Shown piece by piece: positions 12,185-25,245 of a stretch of DNA of 64,000 nt. The translations under genes were made by a program, and so were the position numbers. Positions within the stretch are counted from its first letter, which is position 1. Each line of letters starts with the position of its first letter. Location: the NCBI RefSeq assembly GCF_026151205.1, contig NC_087081.1, positions 16,795,053-16,859,052 of the forward strand, given 5' to 3'. The stretch comes from Bolinopsis microptera (Eukaryota; Ctenophora; Tentaculata; Lobata; Bolinopsidae). The notes under the pieces are model-generated. The model was given only the letters and a program-made list of their open reading frames with translations, did no database searches and was not told where the DNA came from.

Positions 12185-14297
12185 TTTATTATCACATTCG
12201 GGTCACAAAATGATCAATTAAACCACTTACCACCGACCGATTTAAAAAACCTTTATCATTTGGCTTCGTCAGAGTTTTCTCGGCACTATACCGAACAAAA
12301 ACCAGCCCCGTAACTCTTACAGTTTTCTTGATTAAGGCTTAAGCCGTTCGGAAATTTCACACAGACACACACACACATCTTGAAATTATTAGTATTGATG
12401 ATAGTTATCCCAGTCTCCCCCCTCCGTTACCCTTCCGGGACGCTAGGAAACAAGCTGACGGTGAGGTTAGAAGCTTCAAAATGGGAAAATGTGAGATCTA
12501 ACACTGCGCATCTTTATAAACGTCTCCAATCTACATGAAGAGACAAGAGAGTGTGTAAAGTGGAATACTCCAGAATACACGCGTTAACCCCGGCCCACCT
12601 GTCCACAGTGTTAAAATTCTAACCCCCGTTATATTAATAGATGGTTTAGTATTTAAAATGTAAACCCATTTAATGATTACAAAACTCTGTGAGTGTAAGT
12701 TTTCCTCCAAGGAGGGGGGGAGATTACTCCCCAGAGCATATGTATATGATTACGACATTTATAATTAAAGAGTTTCATTAACTATAAACCCAGGAAATAG
12801 GGCCCTACTTGGAGTATACAGTGTTCCTGAAATAGTTAGTCTCGAGTGGAGGAAGAGAAGGACTACGAACATGCCGTTAAAGCTTGTCGATACATGAATG
12901 ACGTTAAGGCCCTGTTTCATTAGTACATGTTTAACTGCTACTGCTACAGCAAAAAAAAAAAAAAAAAAAAAAATAAAAAAAAAAAGAAAAAAAAAACCCC
13001 CCCCAAAAACCACTATCGTTGGTGCTTTACTTGTACCGCTACCTGTAATACACTAGGGTATCCATTTACCCAGTGAGAACTCTTACGGTCGGTAACTTTT
13101 CTATTTTGTTTCAAACTGGGTCTGTTAAGAATTGACGTGACAAGCCCCCCCCCCCCCCCCCCCCCCCTCCCCCCCCCCCCTGCTGGTGTTTTTTAACGCT
13201 TTAACCTTATCCTTCCCCAACAGCCAATATGACGAAAACACCTTTGTCGGAACTAAACTAAAACCATCAATCGATCATACCGTCACCACGATTTCACGTG
13301 GCAGCAAGCGAACTAATTGACGTGTCTTTAGTACCACCTCTCCACACAGAAAGAATATATTGCATTCGTTGTTTTATTAGTTATGTATCTTTAGGTTTAG
13401 TGACGATGAGAGAGTAGTGAAATGAAGATACATTTATATATTCGCGACCAATTAGAATTAGAAATTATTAGAAATGGTATTAAATTTACATACATTTAAC
13501 AAAATTAAGAAATACATAGTATCAAATTAGAGGGAAGATACATGAAACCCCCTGGGAAGATACAGATTGGAAGAGAAACAGATGTGTTTAGAAGAATGAC
13601 ATTCTAGAAAAAAGGGAAATCTGAAAACGATCTAAGATAACAGATTGTTTGTCATAAATATTTAAAGAGACGTCTCAGTTCCACATGAACCAAAAACGTG
13701 TTTCTTAATTAAAGTATCACCGTACCCAGCCGAAACTTTTTAAGTTTTATTTAGGACACCAATATTTTTCACTCATTTCAATGAGTCACACAAGATAGAT
13801 TTAAAATAGGACTGATTGCAATGGAAGAGCCCGACGGTGGAGAGAATGAAACGGAGGAATCGAAGGAACTGTCGTGAACCAAAAACGCCCTATTATGTGT
13901 TATATATATTGAACATTGATTGCTATCAGATTGTTATTAAACGATTTGTTCTTCCCTAGCCTCTATGATTAAGTGTTATCAGATTGTTTTATTTCTTCGC
14001 TCACGCTACAACATATTAGGAATTCGGCACCTGAGGCTATGGTCCGCCGAAACAAGTTACATTTTAATTGATTTATTTCACGTAATTTTTGCTATTTGAT
14101 GTGTATTTCTATCTTGACATTCTATATATTTTAGTAGGGAATATTTGCTCATTATAAACTCACACTTGTTTAGGGTGTTGTTTTAGTAGTACGTATTTTT
14201 TCCAAGTCAATGGACATAAAATCTACTAAAACAATTAAATCTACCTCAACAGATCTCGCGTAAGGCCCGAGCGTATCTCATTTGCTAGTTTCATTTC
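12185..14297. other. No gene recognised; homopolymer runs
   Basis: Non-coding sequence with an A-rich run at about 12951-12997 and a C-rich run at about 13145-13181. Nothing gene-like was seen on either strand. Confidence 0.4.
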
Positions 14298-14635
14298 GTA
14301 TCTTGTACTTTGGACTGTCGAGAAGGCCGTCGATGCTCCTCCAAACTAACAAAATCTACTAAATCATTTAATCTATTCAAAAAACAAAAACTCTTTCCTC
14401 TGCATGTCCTGCCCCACCAACTATTTTATCTTAAAAAGATTGGGTTCTTATACATCTTCTTGACTCTAGATTTTGACAGCAAACACAGGTTCGATCTTTA
14501 GTCTTGTGATTACATAGTTCGCTCTTCAGTTTGCTAATTTGTGTTTCTAATTAAGTTGCATGCTAACTTATCATTAGAGCAGGGGCTCGTTATTATACAA
14601 TAATATTGAAACGTTTTTACCCCAACTTGGGGCTA
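14298..14635 (+). repeat. Dispersed repeat R4, copy 1
   Basis: About 330 bp starting near ttgtactttggactgtcgag. It matches 15360-15690 along its whole length with many small insertions and deletions. The copies are about 1.06 kb apart. No coding content. Confidence 0.8.
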
Positions 14636-15359
14636 AAGCACTATGGAACCTGGGAAACTGAACCGAGACAACAGTTGAACAACTTTCTTAAAAACTCACT
14701 GAGACACATACCAACACCCTGAGATGTATTAATTGTTTTAAGCATTTTTATAACGTAATAAATTCGAGCATTATTTGACACTAGCATTTTTCCGTTCTTT
14801 CAAGAATCTATAATAGAGAAAACAGTCAGACCTAACTAATATTGAGTTATTTTCATGTTTCTTATATTGATTTAAAGGTTTACTTAGATGACCTGGTTAT
14901 TTTGTTTAAACTATTGCTTTTTATTATTTTTTCACAATCATTAAAAACTCACTCAGCTATGATTGTAGAGGTGTACTAACCTTATTGGGAGGATCGTGTA
15001 AGGGGAGAGTTAAAATCGTTTGTAAAAAAACGAAAGATAAACATGGAGACTGACTATCTTATATGGTCATCGATTGTCCCCGATGAGCTAAAGGTTTGTA
15101 GTTTGCATACAAAAGGATCAAAGTTAACGATTTTTTTTAATATTTCAGTTCAAACAGTTATAGTGTAAGTAGGAGATGAAAATCTGACATCTGCTCGTAA
15201 AAATTATATTAGTGCAAAATTCACCATATGATAATTTTTGTGACACAAATTTTGCAAATTTGCAATTTATTTTTTGGTATAGAAAATAAATATCAAACAG
15301 ATAATAGTAAGATAAATATGAAGACTCTGAAAAGATTGTAAACGGCATGTATACACAAT
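14636..15359. other. AT-rich spacer between the two R4 copies
   Basis: Nothing recognised; AT-rich sequence with no credible ORF. Confidence 0.4.
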
Positions 15360-15690
15360 ATTGTACTTTGACTGTCGAGAGCCGCGATGCTCCTCCAAAC
15401 TAATCAAATTCTACTCAAAACAATAAATCTACTCAAAACACAAACTCGTTCCTTCTGCAGGTCCTAACCAGATACTTTTTTATCGTTAAAAAGATACGAG
15501 TTCTGAAACTTCTTCTTGACTCTTGATTTTGACATAAACCCAGTTCGTTCTTTAGTCTTGTGATACATAGTTCGCTCTTCAGTTTGCTAATTTGATTCTA
15601 ATTCAAGTTGCATGACTAACATATCATAAATAGCAGGGCGCTCGTATTATACAATAATATTTAAACGTTTTTAACCAACTTGAGAGTCTA
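15360..15690 (+). repeat. Dispersed repeat R4, copy 2
   Basis: Second diverged copy of the repeat at 14298-14635, same orientation. Both keep shared landmarks such as gatgctcctccaaactaa and tagttcgctcttcagtttgc. Confidence 0.8.
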
Positions 15691-15924
15691 AAATTTTGAA
15701 AACTCTTAAATTCATATTTTTATCTAATTTTTTAATTTTATGTTTAGTAAGCACTATGGAAACAGGGACAACGGAACACTGTGACAAACAGTGGAAAGTA
15801 GCGGGGCGTCATCAAATACTTAAAGACAAAAATGACAGCGTGGGCCTAAGTTGTCCAGAATTTCGCCTTGACAGGGCTGCAACGACGTTTTTCAAATACT
15901 TTCGCATTTTCCGCTGACGATCTG

Positions 15925-16330
15925 CTCAAGGGAAATATTTAAAAATTTAAATAAATCATATAGGAATTAAAGAATTTTAAAAAAAACCTTGATTATAATC
16001 TTGGTTTTGGATTTGTTTCAGTAAATAAGTAGGTTTCAGGAGGGTTAAACTCTATTATTAGTCAATTGATGTTAATTATTATATGAATTGATTTTAAATT
16101 CACATCACTCCTGAAGGGATTGTCGAGTGTTTTAGATTTAAATGATATCGTTTTCAGAATGGGGATGAATTTGAAGGGTGGGCTACCAAAAAGCGGAAGC
16201 GATGCTAAACTATAAGTGTGTGGAGGTTACTGCTACAGACACTCTCCCTCCCCCAAAAGGAAGACAGCCGCCTCTTCGGCCGGTACCTATGTGTAAGCAG
16301 AGGCAAGACCTTACCCGTGAGGTGCTTTTT
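15925..16330 (+). repeat. Dispersed repeat R3, copy 1
   Basis: Matches 26010-26390 across about 390 bp, and in its first about 100 bp also 17040-17150. Shared landmarks are ttgtttcagtaaataag, the GGTTACTGCTACAGACACTC segment and a GCCGCCTCTtCGGCCGG end. It may be an LTR-like or non-autonomous fragment; class unknown. Confidence 0.7.
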
Positions 16331-17950
16331 TTTCCTTATTTCTAATTGGGAGCCGAATGTCAGGGGTGGTTACTGAGAATTAACCGAGACTAGAACCTGG
16401 AGTTTATTAGCTGGGATTAGAAAGGGTCGGGGGTTGTGATTTTGGCTAGGGTCGAAACTTCGATGGAGGTTGGAGGCCTCCATGTCGGACCACTGCGAGT
16501 ATAGTACAGAAACAATTTAATGTGTTTTAATGTTGATATATTTTCAGAATAGCGCCGAGCGAGCCCGTCAAACTTAAGTTCAAACAAAGAAGTCAAATAG
16601 GAAATTACCCACGGTGAGGAGCCTTCATTGTCTTATTCTTTTAACAAGCACACTTTGAATCTCACTGAACTACAATGTATCATTAGTTAGATTATCCTAT
16701 CCTAAGTTAAAGAAATTCATGATATTAAGTAGAAAGAAAAAAATGATTAAATATTTGTTAGCTTCAGATACCCTAAACATTTTAATCACTAAGATTGTTT
16801 TTCTCACAATCAATTTTAACTTGATATATTTTTTCAGGATCTGCATCTTACTGGATTTGGAGGTTAGATTAACGACCCCCCCTGATCTGGATTTCATTAA
16901 TCGTTAGTGACGACGCGCTATTATTTTTTTTTAATTTTAAAAAATGTATTTAGACCAGATTAACATTTTATACCACACATTTTATACCACGATTTAACTG
17001 ACATCCAAATACTATCACATTTCCCAAAGATGAACAAGTTTTGTTTAAGGTTTGCATTCAATATTTAAATAAATCATATAGAATAATAGAATTTTGAAAA
17101 CTTGATTATTAAATCTGGGTTTTGTATTTTGTTTCAGTATAATAATAGGTTACCCAATGTTATGATTGGTGTGTGACAAGGTAAACGCAAGGATTTGAAA
17201 GCTAACCAAAACCAAAACCCAGGTATTCATCTGAATAGTATTTCGGTTATTATACATTAATTTACTAGAATATATACATCCCCGTTCAACTAAAAAAGTG
17301 TTAAAAACAAATTAGATTTAATAATTTACTGAATTCGTTAAAAAAATGTGATTGATATAAATCATCGTACAAAATTTAAATGTTTGAAATCGTGGTCAAA
17401 ATGTAATCTACAAAATGTAAGTGAACTCACGTGAAAATTTGAAACGTGTTGCGCTCGCATACACGATTTTTAAACTTAGCGCATTCCGTCTTAAAACAAA
17501 AAATAACGTGTTTCTCTTCAAAAAATAAAGACGTGACAGGGAATATTTATAACTTTATGTTGATTTGGATAATTTACTGGATTAATGTGTGTTATATTTA
17601 CACATTCAAAATAAAACAACTTGTCATAAATGTGATAATGAAACGTGTTTTATGTTCCTCCCGTTTGCGGTAACTTAGCCTTGATCTGGTGGTTTCTATC
17701 ATGTGCAAAGTTTTGCTTGGCCAGAAGCGAAATTTGGGTCATGGCAATTCATGCTTTCTTACATAGGTTAGGTTTCATAGTGCTTACGTTAATTTCTATG
17801 GCATGCTCAACCGTGGTTAAGTACAGCGTTGGTGCAGTGAGTATAGGTTCAATGCTGCCGTTTATGTGCAGGCTCGGGGTAGATTTGAGGTTGTATTACC
17901 ACTATAATCGAAGTTTTCGGCTCTTGTACTCTCAGGTATGCTAGCTGTTT
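16331..17950. other. AT-rich, with partial R3 copy and a gypsy-flanking repeat
   Basis: A partial R3 copy sits at about 17040-17150. A further repeat at about 17163-17290 (tgtgacaaggtaaacgcaag onward) recurs at about 22074-22200 in the same orientation, on the other side of the Ty3/gypsy remains; this pair may be LTR remnants. No host gene seen. Confidence 0.45.
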
Positions 17951-17959
17951 TCTCGAATT

Positions 17960-20900
17960 CACCCATCAGTAGCTGTAGAAACTGTGCTCATACTCTTGTC
18001 TCCAGCTCAACTCTCGGTGTATCCGGGATTCGTTTGTTGCTATCGGTTCTGACACCACGATCTCTTATTACCTGTCCAAAATGCTTGCGGTAGACTCCAT
18101 CAGGTGTCTTGATCAGTAGCTCTTGTACCTTCCTTACCCTCGATAACACCGTTTTCTCCAGCACTTCTGTTCTCATCATAGCACGATATAGTGTCATCAA
18201 TTTCAGATCACGAAGTCTCGATTCAGTCAATCGTGTTATGATCGTTTAATGCAACTTTGGCAGAAACTTACTACTCGAACTCGGTGTTAGAAAAACTCAA
18301 GGCGGTTCTCGTCCGTCGTTTCATTCTCGCAACTGCAGGCTCTATCCGGTAGTGGTGTGGTGGTGTGTTGCGGTAGTTTTAGCAGCCAACAGCCAGTTAC
18401 ACATAACGTCAGGGTTTTTCAAGATCATCACGTTTCATAGCTCTTTTAAACAGTCCGACTGCAACTTCTGCTTGTCCATACTTGCAGGTGAGTAAGCAGG
18501 AATAGCACGTGTACCGAATCTGGTTATTGTTCGTGAAATGTCTTTTAAACTCTCTGAAGGTTAAACCGATCCATTGTCTGATATAGTATCTGGGTAGTCC
18601 CCAAGTAAAGATGTCTCGTAACTCTTGAATCCTCTCTTAATTGTAATGTTATTCGTCATTCTAACACTTCTAACCATTTTGATTCGAACATTAACTAATC
18701 AGCCAATAGGATCAAGAAATGGCGTCACTGAAATCTGATGAATCCGCTCCAAAGTACTCCTTAGTTTTAGCCCATGGTGTGGTGTAGATTCTAGCGGTTT
18801 CTTCTGGTTTTAGTTGAATGGTTCACAATAGTTTAATCCATTTTCTCGATCTCAGCATCATGTTTGGCAATAATACATAGCCTCTCGCTAGTGCTTTGGT
18901 CTGTGATAAATGCCATGTGTGTTGCATGTAGCATAGGAAAGCACGCTCTTTCTCATACTCTTGGAATAACAACTCGAGATCCCCAGACAATAAGTTCTGG
19001 TCTACTGACACTCGTTGCGACGTGTGTTAAACGGTTTTAGCTCGACATCAACAGGGGTTTTCTCGTTCCAGACGTCCTTTTACGGACTGTAAACACTCGA
19101 CCAATGTGTCTTGGTTCTCATTATCGTGTAGACTAGCTATTAACTCAGCGTCATCAAAGGTTTGTCTTCACCGTAGTAGTGCACGCTGTGAATACAGTAT
19201 CTAGAGGGTTCTTTCAAATCCTCTGTTAACCGTCATCTAACTCTCTTCGTCTTGCCGTTTGGTCAAAAGGCCAGTGGAAAACGGGAACATTAGTCAACGC
19301 CATTACAATGTTTACCAGTGGGTCGGGAAACTGGATCTTGGTAAGTTGAACCGACTTAGGAACAATGGACCATCGTTGTAATCGACCTGCCCATGCTAGG
19401 AATTACACGACTAGGGTGAAAGATAGATTCCAGCGCTTGTGGTCTGTAACTAGGTAAAATGGTCGTCCAAAAAGATAACGGTGCAGTCTTCTTACGTCGC
19501 CCATACTTAGTGCCAAGGACTTCTTTTTCTATCTTTGATTCAGTTTCTTCTCAGATTTCGTCAGAGTTCGAGATATATACTCGATCGGATCGCTCTGTCC
19601 CAGTTCATCCAATTTTGTGACTAACAGCTCTAAACCAACGGGATTGAAGCGTCCGTGTCAAGCCTTAACTCCAGCTCAGGGTTGTAAACTGTTGAACCAA
19701 GTCAGACGATAACAGCGCTTTTAACTCATTCAAAGCTTCTCTTTTCTCTATCTCACAAAGTGGAATATTCTGGTCAGCGGGGTCTTAAAACGGTTTAAGT
19801 GTTTCAACAACTGTTGGACATGTTGGATTAAAACGTGAATAGTACTGTGCACCACCAGAAATGATATTCATCTCCGCTCTAGTAGTAGGATACGGTGCTC
19901 TCACTAGCGTTGTTTCAACTTTTCGAACTCAGCGGTCTTATTCGTCAGCAGCAGATACTTCAGCCTAGAAATGTCACCTTAGGCTCCATGTTATACACAC
20001 TTGTCTAGCCGGCATTTGTAGCCTCTCATTCTCTAGTGCTGTAAGCACCAGTTTTCACGTTCTTCATGTGACTCTCTTCATCAGGTCCAGTTATTAGAAT
20101 GTCGTCAAATCGCCATGCTGTGTTCTCTGTCTTTCTCAAGGTTTCATCAATCTTGCGTTCAAATATCGGTCCCGGCAGATGAAATACCGAATGTAGAGAA
20201 GTAGGACTGAACAATCCTTTGTGTGTGTTCTAAAGTCACTATCTTTGGTCACATTCTCTCAAACTTCAAACTATTATAAGCGGCTCTGATATCAGCTTAG
20301 TAAAACAGTGTTCCCCGACAATCTTACTCAAGCAATCTTCTATCGTAGGAAGTGGTGTAAATAGCTTGTGTCATGATTAGGATGTTACGGTAGTCTTGTA
20401 GTCACCACATATGCGAATCGTACCATCCGCTTTCATGTCAGGAAACTATGGGTGAAGCCCAGGTCTGAGTGCTCTAGTTGGAAATCAGCTGTCATTCTTC
20501 ACTACTCGTTCTATGGGCTTTCCCAACCTTACTACGATGGCAAAGGGACCTGCCTGCATTGCAAAACTTTGCTCTGCATAGGCTTAAATTGTAGACAAGC
20601 TTCGAATCTTTAACAGTTCCAACACCTGGATCGAACACAGGACTGCGGGAGTATTCACTAACAAATTCATCTCTCTGAAGCTTGGAGACTGCGTAAGATT
20701 GCTCAACATCAACAAGTCCTATCATATGATCCAACCATTCTTTACAAAACATTCTGGATGAAACACTCTCGACCTCAGGAGTGTGGGAAACCGACAATGA
20801 CCAACATTATAGTGGTAAAATCCATTCTTGCTCATAAATTCAACGTTTACTAGGGCCTTGCCAGTAATGCTTTCACTATTAAAATTTAGCTACTCGCAAT

Positions 20901-22130
20901 TTCTGGGGTTCATGGAACATTCTCGGGCAAATTAGTAAGGCTAGTCTAGCAAAAATTCAGACTTACTTATATCAGCTTAACGATGAACCAGTAGTATCTA
21001 AACTCATTTTCAAAATCTTATTCATTAATCTTTACTTTCAGAAAATGGTTTTGATTACAATCAATACACACTGGATAAATTAACTAACAAAAAACTGATG
21101 CAGGAAAGAGTACCATCCGGGAACAGGAATCTTGGATGGAATCTGGACAGGATAGCAGTCTCACGCAGTACATCGTGTTCTCCAACTTTGGTGTGTGTCC
21201 ATATCAGCAGCGCAAGGGGGGAGTGGGGGCGTTGCCATCATCTTGATCTACCATCCCTTATCACAATGGGATTGGCTTCTTACGCGGAACGACGGTTCTT
21301 CGCGGATATGTCCGGGTTTGCGACAGTCTTCTGACAACGAAACTTTGCAGTTTTTCGCAACATGAACCCACAACAGTACAACGTGAACTAACAATGCTTA
21401 GGCGGCCTTCTGATGGAACTTAGAGTTTTGAGGTTTGTGAAAACTTCCGGGTTTTTGAACATAGTGTGTTGTGACTGCCATTGAACTTTGCAGAGCGTTC
21501 TCCTTCGTCTGAGCTTTATCATACAGGTGGCAGGGACGTGTCGTGGTAGCAGATTCTGATATGAGTTCAGCACGTATGCCTATAGGGATAGTCCAGCCAC
21601 AATACGTGTACGCCCATTAAATCCAAACAAATCACCGAACTGACAAACATTAGCGCTTCCTTCAATCGTGACATAAAAGTACCGTAAGGATTCACAGCAA
21701 TCTGATTTTAATGTCATAATACTTCTGCTGTTGAGCTACAAGTTTGTTTTGGGTGTTTAACCGATCAACAAGGTTTTATTCAGACCGGTAGCGTAGTTAA
21801 GTGTCTTTAATTTCAGCTGGAATGTAAATGCACGCAAACTTCTTCAACGCGTCTGCCCCAGATTGACGTTAACAGTGTTCTCATGAAGTTCTGCTTTTTT
21901 AGCCGTTTTCTCGTTTGCGTCATTCTGGTAACTTTTTGCGTGTGCGAAAAATTGAACACAGAAGCGGCTTCGTTTTCAAAGATTTCAGCCACCTCTCTGG
22001 ACACAATCAGTTTCCTTGGATAAGCGTAGTGAAGGTCGAAACCCGACTCGTCGCCAAAGGTTATGAATCGTTGTGACAAGGTAACGCAAGATTGAAAAGC
22101 TAAATCCAAAACCAATACCCAGGTAGTCAT
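17960..22130 (-). pseudogene. Decayed Ty3/gypsy retrotransposon (gag-pol remains)
   Basis: No frame is open for long, but minus-strand pieces appear in the order of a gypsy pol: a pre-RT segment (20797-20492, F-V-S-E-Y-S ... G-T-V-K-D), RT (K-A-D-G-T-I-R-I-C-G-D-Y-K near 20430, P-L-P-T-I-E-D-C-L near 20340, F-D-D-I-L-I-T-G near 20105), RNase H (D-T-D-A-S near 19655 and D-P-I-E-Y-I-S-R-T-L near 19590), integrase zinc-binding region (K-A-L-A-R-G-Y near 18890) and integrase tail (K-T-P-D-G-V-Y-R-K-H-F near 18110). Frameshifts and stops separate them. The element is old and inactive. Its outer limits are unclear; 17163-17290 and 22074-22200 are candidate terminal repeat remnants. Confidence 0.8.
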
Positions 22131-23029
22131 CCTGAATATGTATATCGGCTTAATTCATACAATAAATTTCTGAATATATAAACACCAATTTACCCCCACA
22201 GAGTGTATCGAAAGAACCAAGCTTGAAGGGGAACTACTTCGGCTAGGTAGATACTAAAATACGACAACTACTCAGTCATATTACCCAAACAATGAAAACC
22301 TACCCATTTACCCACAGAGGTATCGAAACGAACTCAAGGCACGGAAGAACTTCTTCGATTGAGGTATTGAACCGACGACAGTCTGTCCCTCTGACATACT
22401 GAAAGAACTACTTGAAATTACCCCAGATCGGACAAACCACTACTACGAAAGTCGTATTATATAAGTGAAAATTCCACAAGTACAGACAACACCATCAGGA
22501 CTACAACTAAAATCAGCAAATTAAAGGTGACCCCGTCTTGGGCTGAGGGAGAGACACCGAGAACATAATTGTAGACAGAGATGAGCTTCGGTCAGGACTC
22601 AGCAGCCTTAGCAATAGAGGGCTTCCCGCTCAGAGCTCTTGAGGCGAATACGGTGCTCTGGCGGCTTCCCCCCATTCCTCGAGGGAGGTACCAGATTATG
22701 GACTAAAACTGTAAGATATTGATTTATATTCACTTGACACTTTTTTACGTTTCCTTTTATATATATTTTTTTTATATAATCATTGCGTAATATAATACAT
22801 CCTCCTCCCATGTCGTTAATAATGCGTAATTCTACAGGATGGTATGGTATAGTATGGTGGGAATCCCTGAACTAACTTATAGCTATAGACAAAATCAAAC
22901 AAAAATGGTAATTTTGTTGTAGAGGACTGGGACAAAGGGAAGAAAGTCTCTAGGAGTCTCGTTGTTAACAAGTAAAGATGTGAGTATTAAATGATATTTC
23001 AATTACTTACACAGCTTTCATGCGTCCTC
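22131..23029. other. No gene recognised; degenerate internal duplication
   Basis: A degenerate duplication is visible: 22185-22260 and 22305-22372 share a segment around tttacccacagaggtatcga and gaactacttcg. Otherwise nothing recognised. Confidence 0.4.
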
Positions 23030-25245
23030 ATACTGGCCCGGTTCATAAAACAAAAAAATATTATCAATAATTACGGCGATGGCTATCTGTTGTTTCTTTA
23101 GGCCAAATAACTACCCAAAAAAATTTTGAAGCTTCAACTCCGCGGAAAACCCCCACATGCCTCGCCATTTTTTTACATCAATTTATTAACAGGTAAAAAA
23201 TCTTCCTATTCATCAATTTAGCATGAAGGAGTGATTTTAGGTGCTCCAACAGTTTGGGTTCTAATAGAAATGGTAGAAAAAGGTAACTTTAGGCAAAGTC
23301 TCATGTCTCCACGGCGCTGGTTTAGGGCACCAGATCTCGCTGTCTCCGCCTCCGCTGCGTGAGTGGTGGCGCTCAGAACCTAAAGTCGTTAGAGACATGA
23401 GCACTTCAACTAATAAAGTTAACCTTTTCCTACCTTTTATATTAGTGTAGCACCAGATTCAGGAGATCAATCACTATTCCTTCATCCTTAAAACGACAAT
23501 TCATATGAATTTTGCCTGTAAAAGTTGATATCTTGATTGTCAATTAAACATCGTAAGCTTTTAATACTAAAATTAATTAAATGGAGTCATATTACTTCAC
23601 ACAATAGTTACTCACAATATGAAACTTATAATAATACAGGAATGTCTTTTGGATTCCACGTCTCCACTACCATGGAACTGAAGAGGTAAGTACATAGATC
23701 GTCTTTTATTAATAATCCAACAGATCATATTATATGAAACCTTTTCCAGTTGAAACTTCGTTGGTTGCATTGTGTTTGCAATATTTCTTGCATTACAATT
23801 ACGAGTGAAAATAAACATTACTTGGGTTTTTGCCCTCTTCAAGCCCATCCTCCTCCTTACATTGGAAGTCGCATTCCGGTGACTATGTTTATGAATGAGC
23901 AGTCACTGTCGAGAACGAGCGTCGAGAGTATTGGGAATAATGTCATCTATGGCGGGGAATTTCCCCTCTATACCGTGGAGAATTTCCCCCTCTTCATGAA
24001 TTCCTACAAGAATTTAACAAGTATTCCCCCATTTGGGAGGGAAATCAGTCCTTCGGCTTCAAGAAATTCAGTTTACAGAAGAGATTCATTTAGAAGTTAG
24101 ATCATTACTGATAACTTAGGTAAAAAGGATTAGAACAGATGCTACTTTGTTAGCTAATGCTGGATATTTATAGTTTATTTACTTTAACTTTGTCTTGACG
24201 TATCAGTAATGAGATTACTTGTACCTCGTTATTTCGAGAAATCATCAGACCTTATTATAGTGATCGGTGACCCTGTCAGTGACTGGACTGAACGAGCTAT
24301 GAAGGAATCATTGGATCTCATTGATAATGATCCGTCAGTGACGAGCTTATGAAGGAATTTTTATTGGATCTCATCTATGCTGATCTATCGGTGGGACGAG
24401 TTATTAAAGAATAAGACCTCATTAAAATCTAGTTTGACGAAAATATTCCTTTCTGGCAACAAATTCCTTTTGGCAACGAAGTTTAGTCAGCTTGCTTGAG
24501 TGAGACTTGGGCGATTCCGAACAACCAGGGTACCTAAATCAGAACCTGCTGACTGCTTTAAAGGAATCAGTTCCACTTTCCAGTTGCAGGGACCGAGAAA
24601 GTTTCAATGTCGAAATCCAAGTGACTTCTGTATTTATATTTTCAAATTGTGGTAATTATTGTGTGAAGTATTATGATCCTCCTTTAATTAATTTTAGTTT
24701 TATAAGCTTACGATGTTAATTGACATCAAGGATATCATCTTGTACAGGCAAAATTCCTATGATTGTCGTTTTAAGGATGAACAGGTATGTGTTTAGATCT
24801 CTGAATATGTGCTACTATAATATAAATGGTAGGGAAAAGGGTTACTTTAGTTTAGGTCTCATGTCTCCTCAACGACCTTTAGTTTGGCGCCAACCATCAG
24901 CAGCGGCGAGGCGAGACGGAGGATCCGGTTGCGCCTAAACCAAGCGCCGTGGAGACTTGAGACTTGACTAAAGTTAACCTTTTTCGACCATTTACTATAG
25001 ACCCCAAACTGTTGGAGCACTAAAAGCACTCATTCATGCCTAAATCGCTGTTAATGAAAGATTTGTACTGGTTTAAAATATTGATGAAAAAATTGGGGCG
25101 TTTGGCATGTGTGGGGTGGTGTTTCCGGTTGGAGTCTGAAGCTTCAAAATTTTTTTTGGTAGTTATTGGCCTAAGGAGCAACAGATAAGCCTATCGCCGT
25201 AATTATTGGATAATTTTTTGTTTTATGAACGGGCTACTCCATACT
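23030..25245. mobile_element. Fold-back (long inverted repeat) element, about 2.2 kb
   Basis: The left arm (about 23036-23460) and the right arm (about 24815-25240) are imperfect reverse complements. They start with ttcataaaacaaaaaa at the outer edges and share inner landmarks such as the gaagcttcaaaattttttt segment. Each arm also contains its own hairpin: aaggtaacttta ... taaagttaacctt in the left arm, and the equivalent in the right. The unique centre is 23460-24815. This is the architecture of a fold-back or long-TIR DNA element; no transposase was found. The target duplication could not be settled. Confidence 0.65.
23750..24100 (+). CDS. Unassigned ORF in the centre of the fold-back element
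   Basis: An open frame of 116 codons ends at 24100. Its second half (from about residue 32) is polar and rich in Ser, Pro, Tyr and Asn, ending in S-V-Y-R-R-D-S-F-R-S, unlike random AT-rich translation and reminiscent of a cytoplasmic tail. A pyrimidine-rich stretch at 23826-23842 could act as a splice acceptor, making this a terminal exon. I recognise no family. It may equally be chance; the only context is its position between the arms of the fold-back element. Confidence 0.2.
   Translation: MKLRWLHCVCNISCITITSENKHYLGFCPLQAHPPPYIGSRIPVTMFMNEQSLSRTSVESIGNNVIYGGEFPLYTVENFPLFMNSYKNLTSIPPFGREISPSASRNSVYRRDSFRS

Noticed and set aside
15696-15917. Possible signal-peptide exon (hydrophobic N-terminus)
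   Set aside because: The frame starts at TTG, has no ATG before the hydrophobic part, lies in repeat-rich sequence and has no matching splice partner.
17645-17944. Hydrophobic 99-residue plus-strand ORF
   Set aside because: Overlaps the edge of decayed gypsy sequence and shows no recognisable membrane-protein pattern beyond chance hydrophobicity.
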